A stretch of 64,000 bases of DNA, taken from Sphaerosporella brunnea. Lineage: Eukaryota; Ascomycota; Pezizomycetes; Pezizales; Pyronemataceae. Location of the stretch: positions 248,001 through 312,000 of the forward strand of contig VXIS01000004.1 of the NCBI GenBank assembly GCA_008704415.1. Reading direction: 5' to 3'. Below are positions 56,391 through 64,000 of the stretch, piece by piece. Below the pieces are notes generated by a model. That model made no database searches, was not told the DNA's origin, and worked only from the letters and a program-made list of their open reading frames with translations. The first letter of the stretch is position 1. Every line of letters begins with the position of its first letter. The position numbers were made by a program, and so were the translations under genes.

Positions 56391-57199
56391 ATGCCACCAC
56401 CACCAAGCTTCACAACCATAACCATGCCAGCACGGATTTCCTTTGTATGTACCGCGCCACCGCAAGGAACGGCTAATTGACTAACGGGCGCGCTCTTCAG
56501 TACCGGCCAACGGGACAATCCCGGCGACAAGTGCGGCAAACCCACGACCATGACGTGTTCGAGGGGTTACCCGTGCGGCGCTGGCACCGCGAGTGGGTGG
56601 GACTGGGCCCGCCTTCCGCGACAACGTCGACGGCGCAGCTGCAGCTGCCAAAAGACGCGCACCTGCTCTCGTGCATGTCGCAGGGGCTCCTTACCGCCGC
56701 GCGCGACGGCTCCAGCAAGAACATGGACGACACAGCGAAGCCGCGAGAAACCGTAGCCGCCGAACCGCGGTTTCGTACCAAGCGCTGGGTACGCTACCCT
56801 CAAGACCAGGAACCCCCCGAGCCCGTCTACCTCTATAAAGCCCCCGGTGATCCTGGCAGGAAGGTGGAGCTGCAGTCGGGCGTTGGTGCCACGCCTGCCA
56901 CCACCACCACCACCACCAGACGCCGCGTTCCCCCGCCCCCCAAGAAGAAGACTAAGCGCCCCGGCAGGAAACCTGTGGTTAAGAAGTCCGTGACTTTTGC
57001 GGGAGAGGAACCGCAGAGTGTTGCGCCCGATGTGGAAATGTTAGATGTTGACCCTGCTTCGCTGAACGAGGTTGCCATGGCAATTGAGGAGGCGGAGAAC
57101 ACGGTTGAGGCGGTCGTGCTGGAGCAGCAGAAGGGGGACGGACACGGCCATGCGCTGCCGGTGGAGACGACCACGATGGCTGAGGTCAAGACTGAATAG
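56391..57199 (+). CDS. Hypothetical basic/acidic protein, 250 aa
   Basis: Exons 56391-56444 (MPPPPSFTTITMPARISF) and 56501-57199; the intron is GTATGT..CTTCAG, 56 nt, branch CTAAC, phase 0. The product continues YRPTGQSRRQVRQTHDHDVF. It has a conserved-looking centre (RFRTKRWVRYPQDQEPPEPV) and a Lys/Arg/Pro cluster resembling a nuclear signal or AT-hook (PPPPKKKTKRPGRKPVVKK, about 150-170). An acidic C-terminal half follows. The layout suggests a nuclear, chromatin- or DNA-associated role, which is inference. No domain recognised. Confidence 0.7.
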
Positions 57200-57650
57200 G
57201 GGATGCGTTGAAGGCGCGTGGTGGAATGTGGGCTTCTTTTACATGGGGCGATTCTGCTGTTACCTAGATCATATGCTTGCGAATCTGGTTACACTACTTA
57301 CATTTTGCGTTTCTTTTATTTACCCTTGGTTTTTTTTTCTTGCTGTTTTGGTTGCATATCCGCTGCTGGCTGGGTTGGCGTTGGGTCTCACTGGTTGGAA
57401 GGCTATGGTTCTCGGTTTTTTGATTCGTGAGTGAGTATCTTCACTCTTGTATCAAGTTGTATGTATTCAGTCGTAGAATGTCGGTGATCGGACTGTACAT
57501 ATGAACTTGGCGGCTGATGGTCATGGCAAATCACTCGCTTGGTCACATTGGCTGCAGGAATGCAGATCGCCCACAACCATGCATCACTCTGACTCAGCCT
57601 CCCCGCTTCATAACCACTTCTCTGACTCCCCGCTTCCACCCAGCAACAAT
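57200..57650. other. Intergenic region
   Basis: T-rich 3' flank of the previous gene, ATCACTCG at 57530-57537, and the possible upstream ATG (57579) of the F-box gene. Confidence 0.45.
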
Positions 57651-59237
57651 ATGCAAGTCCAATTACTACATCTCCCATTGGAACTGCAGCAGGAGATCGT
57701 GACGCATGTGAGTAAGTTTCAGTGGGTTGGACAGCACGCTTTTCTGACCTGGACAGCTCGAGCCTGCAGAGCACTCGGTTCTCCGCCAAGTATGCTGGGC
57801 AACCCGGAGTCTCGTGCTTCCCTATGCCTTCCGAACGGTCACGCTTGATTTCTCGAGGAAAGAACATGTGGAAGCTCAGTTTCAGTGCCTGGCTCGCGAG
57901 GGCGGAGTCAGCCGTGTGGCTGCCGAGGAGCACACGCGAGAGCTGGACGTCGTTCTGGGGATCAAAGCGGATGAGGATGAGGAGGAGCCGCGCCTTCCTA
58001 GCGTCGTAAAAACCAGCAAAGGCGGCTACAACTTTAGGGCTGTGGTACGGGAAAGGGCACGCTCGCTGTGCGAATCCTTGCAGGCGCTGCAGGTGTTCAA
58101 TAAGGTGGAGAGCGTTCTGTATGGTTTTCCCCAACACCCTGTTTCTTTTCCGGTTGAACGGCTTTAGCTGATGACTGAAGGATGTATAATTGCAACATCC
58201 TACTCAGCCACCAGCGCGGGATCACGATTGGCTTGGGCTTGAAGAAGTTTCTCGAATCGTTGCCCAACTTGCGCAGCGCCCATTTCTCTCCTCGATGGTC
58301 CAACGTTTCGATGAAGTACTGGATTGGTCTTCGCCTTGGAAATCTCCAGCATCTTGTCATAAGGACGCACCCCTGGAAAGATTCCGGAGAAGGCGATATG
58401 AACGAGGCTTTGTACACGCACGCGGTTTTACAGATTATGTCGGCTGCCCCCGGAATCACTGAGCTTGAGCTGGGCTACCCATGGAAATGCTTCTTGCCGA
58501 GGGTGAGGAAGCTGTTCGGTGTTTTGAACACGCTGAAGCTACGTATGCTGTGTTTGCAGGGTTGGGAGTTTGATGAAGCTAGTGCGAAGGATCTACCCCG
58601 ACATTGCGCTCAGCTGCAGGAACTGCGAATTGGATGGCGTTGCAGAGGTGCACAGTTCCTGTGGCCGGAACTTCAGGCTGCTGGGATAAAGCTCCAGGCG
58701 CTTCACGCGAAAGGATGGGCAGGAGAGGATTTCTTTCAGTACGTGGCGTCCTTCTCAGGGCTTCAGGAGTTGTCTATGTCGAACGAACGAGACAGTTCCA
58801 GCTCCCTCGGCATCTCCTGTGCCATCGGTGCACACACACAAACGTTGCGAGAGCTAGATATCCTCTGCACCGGGGCTGCACATTGGCACTATGGCGACGA
58901 GATTGCGGAAGTGGTGGGGAAGTGTGTCCTCTTGAAAAGCCTTGCAATTTCAGTCTTGGGTGCGGACGTGGTGAGTACTGCCAACCGCTCCTCTGTTCGG
59001 TTTTCTGTTCGGTTTAGACCTAATGGAAGTTTGCACCAGACGTCGCTACTTCGTGCGGTATCCTCTCAGCTGCTATTGCTGGAGGTTTTACACCTGGAAC
59101 CGGTGACAAGAGAGATAGCGTTGAAAGGGACGATGTCGCAATGCATCCGAAGCTTTCCCCTCCCGCAAAAAAGCCGCCTGAGGGAAATCGACTGGTATTC
59201 TTCTGCACGGCAACTAGAAGACCCCGCGTTTGGTTGA
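57651..59237 (+). CDS. F-box protein with leucine-rich C-terminal region
   Basis: Exons 57651-57707, 57757-58118 and 58181-59237 give 491 aa; introns are GTGAGT..GGACAG (49 nt) and GTATGG..TGAAG (62 nt). The start reads MQVQLLHLPLELQQEIVTHL, then EPAEHSVLRQVCWATRSLVL, a clear F-box, which would dock to Skp1 of an SCF ubiquitin ligase. The rest has repeated LxxLxxL-type segments (FLESLPNLRSAHFS, LGNLQHLVIRTHPW, ELRIGWRCRG, LLKSLAISVLG, LLLLEVLHLEP) that probably form a substrate-binding solenoid. An in-frame ATG at 57579 would add 24 residues. GTGAGT at about 58970 with AG near 59034 offers an alternative last intron and C-terminus. The target is unknown. Confidence 0.82.
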
Positions 59238-60880
59238 CAATGAGGACTCGGAAAGTGGTGCTCAAGGCTACGTTGCGGATCGCCTCATTTTGAGTTGATA
59301 ATGTGGCGTGGGAGAATGAGGTCGAGGCATAACTATATCGGAGGTTGGTTCTGACAGCTGGCGGATAGTCTGGGAGGAGGAGGAGGAGCGGCTGGTATAA
59401 TGATTTGATGATGCAGAGGAGAAGCCGTGGGCTCTTTTTTTTTTTTTTTTTTTCCCATCATGTTGCATATAACACAAAAAATTCGCCTCCCCGCCTTCCG
59501 GACCAGCTGATGAGGATGGGACCTCCCGAAACTTGAAGACCCTGACCCAGCCATAGCTAGTGGGCCATACGGCCCATACCTACTCTCCTGCATGAATCCT
59601 CATCACTTTCCATTTCCTCCACTTCGTTCGCCCGCTAAGGTATGATTTTATGCGGCTTAATTCAGTCTCATCCAGAAAGTATTGGCCCCGCTCATCTCTA
59701 AATATGATCTAACTGGGCTATAGATAGGGCTGCTGTCAGCTTGCTGCTAGCGGGTAGGCCCCCGACTGTGGGCTGTTGACGTATACTATACGCGTTCGCT
59801 TTTTCACAGAGTGATAATTAGTGATCTTAGCGAGGCAGCTGCGCTTCATGATATTGGAGAGCAAGCTGTGCGCGGCTTGGAGCAGCAGAAATTTAGAGTC
59901 CAGGTTGTATACGTACTATACTCTCTCTACGTACGTCAGTTGCGTGCATGGTCAAGTACGATCACCTCTTCGCATACACCCGGTGCCGGTATGTAGACAC
60001 CAGCCTCAGGAACAACGACAACAACGTCACCCAGCTCCCCCGAGGAGGTTCACCTGCTGGGTGGTCTCTTTTGTTGGCTGAATACCGACCTCCAGTTTCC
60101 CAGCCAAGCCCACACTTTGAGCACCCTTACTCTGAGGACCCCCCTATTGCGTTGAAAGGTGATGACCGGTGGCGATGGGTAGCTAAGTGGAATTGCCGGC
60201 AGGCGATAAGTGGGCGAAGTCCTCGGGCCGCCCTGCCCACCAGACAGCTTGCATGCTCGGCGGTAGGCACCAAATCACGCTCGTGGCCAGCCGAGGGTCA
60301 GGATGCTTGCTCAGCAGGATGGAACACATATGTAATATATGCCTATTCCTACCTCACCGGTCCGTTCTGGCCACTCAGCCTCGACGCGGAGATGCCCAAT
60401 TACCTCAGGCTTTACTTAGGACGGCGGTGTTGCGGACACTGGTCATCCGTCGGGAAAGAATCTCACCACTGTTAGCTTAGGGGGCTCATACTGGACATGT
60501 AGGTACTCGTACAGCCGTAGGGTCAGTGGTCACCGGCGATACGTCAATCTATGCAGCGGGTTTGTTGTACCGTACTACTCGGCATCAGGCTCGGGGGCTC
60601 TAGCGTTCTGGAATCGGAATTTCGTGAAGTTGGCTTGATTCGAAGGTTTAACGTGGCCCTGTAGCATGAGCTTGGGTGTTGGTACGCAAATTGAATAGTT
60701 TAAAATCGAGACATTATCAATACAGTTACATGACACTAATTGTATGGAGAGAGATTATATAATGAGGGTGTATTCTGCACTTGTAACACTGCAGGGGCCA
60801 TCCGCCGGCCGAAAGAGATAATCGGAAATTCGAAGTCTTATCATGGCCAAAAAGGTAGTGATCGCTACATTCTTACTCGT
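59238..60880. other. Intergenic region
   Basis: No supported gene. A T-run at about 59437-59453 and several short ORFs. A 175-codon ORF (59948-60475) is Arg/Ser/Pro-rich without family signal. Confidence 0.45.
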
Positions 60881-61038
60881 GGCCGGCATTTAGAACAAAA
60901 AAAAAATGCACCTGCAGCAAGTGGCTGAAACTTGCTCGAAGGAGAAATCATTGAGCTCAAATTGAGGTCCAAATCACCAGATCGAGAATGTCTCGCGAGA
61001 TCTTGCCCACCCGCATTTTTTGGGTTCAAACGCCGGCC
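60881..61038 (+). mobile_element. MITE family copy 3
   Basis: About 158 bp bounded by GGCCGGCATTTAGAAC on the left and GGGTTCAAACGCCGGCC on the right. The interior has AGTGGCTGAAACTTGCTCGA, CACCAGATCGAGAA and CCCGCATTTTTTGGG. This is the copy with the best-preserved pair of ends. Confidence 0.7.
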
Positions 61039-61763
61039 AAGAGCACCATGTGGGGAATAGCACCTGACAGTTCGCAGGCCACGCAATGGTTTTGTCCGAA
61101 GGGTCTTGCATTTGTGTGCAGGAGTGGTCGCTGCCGGGTTGAGACATTTGGCCTTCGAATTTTTGATTACCTCTCTCGGTCCTACAGGCCCAGCGCATTC
61201 TACATACTGCGTGCGTGCGTGCGTGCGATTTGATTGAATCCGCTTGTTTCGCGATCTGCAGTCCAGTAGTCCGCGCTTGGGACTGTCGATCTCTGCTGCG
61301 TTCTATGTATAGCCGCCCTCGTGCGATTACTAACTCACAGACGGTGTTATGGGAAAGCTTAATCCAACAGCGCATGGCCTAGGGCTTATTGGACATGTCT
61401 GAGACAATATGTTGCTGGTTGAGTAAACATCATGATGGGAGAAGACATCTTCTGTCTTCGCTTCTGACTTCGCAGTGCCCGAATTGGAAGCTCACCAGAG
61501 ATTGCATAGAGTTCACGACGGGTTGGGGAAGTGTACACGCAAAGGCCATGACACCAGCTAGGCTGAGCGCTCCCAATTCTGGTGGACGGGATTGTGTATA
61601 GAAGCCTCTTCCTGTCCGCCATCGACTCATCCTCTCTTCTCAACATCAACCAGAGAACTCAGGACATTCAGCAAGCCTCGAAACCACCATCTCCACCAAG
61701 CCTTTTTTTTTTTTTTTTTTTTTTCTACACCAAGCTACTTCACTACCCCCCCGATACAGCAAA
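61039..61763. other. Promoter side of the secreted-protein gene
   Basis: No gene. GTGCGTGCGTGC repeat near 61211 and a long T-run at about 61704-61725, 40 bases before the ATG. Confidence 0.5.
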
Positions 61764-62172
61764 ATGCAGCTTCTCTCCGCCCTCACTGCTCTTCCGCTTT
61801 TCCTCGCTCTCGCGGCCGCTCAAACCGCCCAGCCCTTCTCGGGAGACTCCTGCAACGGTACATACCTAACGCCTGTCTTCTACCCTTCGGTATGGAGTTG
61901 ACTTCTTTTTCTCTGACTTATCCACAGGCAACGCCTTCTCCCAGTACACCATCGGCGACTGCTCCGGTAACTGCATCAACATCGGCAACAGAGCTGGCTC
62001 CATCAACCTCGTCCGCAAGAGCGGCGATAGCCACGGCGTCACTTGCTCGGTGTACCCTGCCTCTGGCTGCCAGGGAGAATACCAGAGCGTTGGAATTCAG
62101 AGTGGGGTTAATAGCGGATGCACTTATGTCCCAGGTGGATTTCAGAGTATGAGGTGCTACTTTAGGTGCTAG
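61764..62172 (+). CDS. Small secreted cysteine-rich protein, 112 aa
   Basis: Exons 61764-61857 and 61928-62172; the intron is GTACAT..TCCACAG, 70 nt, branch CTGAC, phase 1. The N-terminus MQLLSALTALPLFLALAAAQ is a classic signal peptide with cleavage expected near residue 20. The mature part has eight cysteines, an even number suited to four disulfides: DSCNG, GDCSGNC, VTC, SGC, SGC, RCYFRC. It is rich in Gly, Ser and Asn, with no basic processing sites. Such proteins are common in fungal secretomes and include effector candidates, but no activity can be assigned. The gene is convergent with the DUF3431 gene. Confidence 0.8.
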
Positions 62173-62625
62173 AACCCGTAGATAGATAGGTGGAGGAGGA
62201 GGTGAACAAGTGGCGGTGGATAAGGAGGAGCTAGAGAAGGAGGAGGGCCTGGAGAAGGAGAAGGAATCGGGATAGGCACGGCGCGGTTGGTTGTGTCGTC
62301 ATTCGTTTGTATCGTGATTACAAAAGTAGTCAGTTGGCTGAAGCTCGGGTACTTTACATACGCACGTGAGGGGGAGATTTGAAGTGAATGAAGAATGATG
62401 ATATTGCATTGGAGGTCTCATGAGCGCAGGTATTGTTTCCAGGGATTTTCCGCAACAGCCATCCTTCCTTTGCCAAAGAGGAATCGAAGGCCATGTTGCT
62501 ACAGCTTAGAGGCGGTGTCTTTTATTACACTTCGCTAGATGCAGAAAACGCCATAATGAAACCGTAGGAATACAGAAAAAAAACCATTCAAATCGGGTAT
62601 GACGCCAATAACCATGCATGCGTAG
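62173..62625. other. Shared 3' region of convergent genes
   Basis: GGAGGA-rich start, then AT-rich DNA. No gene. Confidence 0.5.
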
Positions 62626-63580
62626 TTATCTAGAAGTCCCTTCGTTGCAGCCCAACCCGTAAACATCGCATTGACAAACCTCGTAGATGGGACACCTAAA
62701 GCGATTAGCGCCTGTTGGACGGAGATGGAGGGACCATGACAAACTCACACCACCGCCTCGCGGCCAAATATGATGTGCCACAAGTACTCGAAGATTCTCC
62801 CGCTCAACTCATCATCCAATTTCGTCTCGATCAACCACTGGCGATATCGTTGGTACTCCTGCAGGGTCCTTTTTTGTATTGCCTCCCTTGTCACCGCAAA
62901 TTGCGCGCAACAGGTACTTCCGATGGTGCGCGGCACCTCCACCTCCGGCCCAAAAAGCGCCTTCCAAGCTGCAACGAATTGGTGTTCGCTGGTCCGGTGC
63001 GCATCCGTGGTGCGAAATGGCTGGATCTCGTCCGGACACCCCGGGACCCAATTGCAGCGAAGATTTACGTAACCCCGTGCCCGAACCGTGTCCTGCCGCA
63101 GCAACCGCACAGAGGCAACGTTGGAATACCCCTCCACATCTGTGTGCCAGGCAGCCGGGAAGCCCTCTTTGTGGGCGTGCAGAAATATGCTAATGTTCGG
63201 CAGGCGGTGGTAGTTGTCGATGACGTAGGTGAGATACGCCATACTTTCTTTGCCTTTATTGATTGGCGTGTGTAGCGGCGCTGTGTGATTGTCTACAGAA
63301 TATATCATAGGTTCATATCTGCTTGAGGTGAGCGGGATGGAGTAGAGAAGCGCGGGACGAGGTACTCTGGCAACTCCTCCGATACCCAAGAGGTTACGTC
63401 GTTTTTTGTGGCGGCCATGACAATGGTGTTTTTTCGCGGTGGAACGGGCGCTGCCGGGGAGTGCTTGCGAAACACAGGCCTTTCTGCCCTGTTTGGGAAG
63501 TGCCAATATAGGAATAAAATAAACGCAAACGCCGTGGAGAGCGCAATTAGACGAGCGCTTGATTTTGGCGTGAACAACAT
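62626..63580 (-). CDS. DUF3431-family membrane-anchored protein
   Basis: Exons on the minus strand: 63366-63580, 62749-63318 and 62626-62695, giving 284 aa. Start MLFTPKSSARLIALSTAFAF is followed by ILFLYWHF, a single signal-anchor helix (about 10-28). The luminal domain reads SWVSEELPEYEPMIYSVDNH, KGKESMAYLTYVIDNYHRLP, then SIFLHAHKEGFPAAWHTD, the conserved DUF3431 block (INKG.E...YL.YIIDNY...P....F.H.H...WH.D). Introns are 47 nt (GTACCT..AAGCAG) and 53 nt (GTGAGT..CTTTAG). The short last exon supplies VCPIYEVCQCDVYGLGC. DUF3431 proteins are widespread in Pezizomycotina; they have been likened to glycosyltransferase-type folds but the function is not established. Confidence 0.9.
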
Positions 63581-64000
63581 GGTGCACGGATGGCGAGGCT
63601 CAGTGTCTGTCGGACGAAACAGCGTGGGAGGGACAAAAGGCGGTAGAAGACTCGGGCTTTCGAAGAGGGCGATCGCTGGGCAATTAGTACCTGGCCGTGA
63701 AATTAGACGCTGCGACCAGGTGGAGTACTATTCACAGAAAACATCGCCTGAATCTCCTGCAAGCGCGCCCCAGCAGCACACAGGCGGCGTGGGCGCTTGC
63801 GGATGGTGTTTTTAGGCTTAGCGTTCGCCGCGATAGGTACCGGTATGCCAGCGAGGTTTCAAGGGGTTCAGCGTTCATCAGCACGGCAGAGGCCATTTAC
63901 ACTGGGGCTCGACCTTGAATGGGTCTCTCAGTTCTCCTCAACTTACACAAAGCTCGATGTTACGGACGATTTTTTTCTGCGTCGCCGCCCTCAGCACCTT
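63581..64000. other. Right edge of window
   Basis: Promoter side of the DUF3431 gene. No further gene can be supported before the window ends. Confidence 0.4.

Noticed and set aside
59948..60475. Plus ORF of 175 codons
   Set aside because: Starts with ATG but is Arg/Ser/Pro-rich with no domain. An overlapping frame is open for much of its length, as expected by chance.

Overview
The window reads as nuclear DNA of a filamentous ascomycete (Pezizomycotina). Genes carry one to three short introns, mostly 44-130 nt, with GT..AG ends and CTAAC or CTGAC branch sites. The proteins are of fungal type: a fused Met1 siroheme enzyme, fungal SEC2, short VPS51, DUF3431 and a fungal RNase H. The tRNA contains an intron. 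The species cannot be named from sequence alone.

Layout. 1-11.3 kb is gene-dense housekeeping sequence: eIF1 (5' end missing), MET1, MIX17/CHCHD2 (minus), a PDCD5-family gene, a 722-aa unknown protein, an intron-containing tRNA (minus) and an RNase H-fold protein. 15-19.7 kb holds two fungal-type proteins of unknown function, one membrane-anchored and Glu/Pro-rich, one basic and probably nuclear. 20-41.4 kb is gene-poor accessory sequence. It contains a DDE transposase-like relic, a hAT transposase relic, a relic of a large fungal P-loop NTPase-like family, a MITE copy, a tRNA-derived SINE-like head, a tiny three-exon gene (25.4 kb) and a few orphan ORFs.

41.5-59.2 kb is again housekeeping: lipoyl synthase LIP5, MGR2/ROMO1 (minus), SEC2 (minus), VPS51 (minus), a PNPOx-like flavin-fold protein, a choline/ethanolamine phosphotransferase, an unknown basic/acidic protein and an F-box/LRR-like protein. 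59-64 kb is mostly non-coding with another MITE copy. It ends in a convergent pair: a small secreted cysteine-rich protein and a DUF3431 membrane protein.

There are no operons. Several genes share themes: mitochondrial biogenesis (MIX17, LIP5, MGR2) and secretory or endosomal membrane traffic and lipids (SEC2, VPS51, EPT1). This is ordinary eukaryotic gene order and I see no evidence of a cluster.

The most unusual signals are non-coding. The octamer CGAGTGAT is over-represented between genes, several times inside or beside perfect inverted repeats. A three-copy MITE family has CCGGCATTTAGAAC-type ends. Very long G/C homopolymers are frequent, and in introns the run is nearly always C on the sense strand. 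In coding sequence the notable points are an RNase H-fold protein with Asn at the expected third catalytic Asp, and an 11-nt microexon in the PDCD5 gene. Exon joins were made by eye from splice signals, reading phase and family alignment, without transcript evidence.
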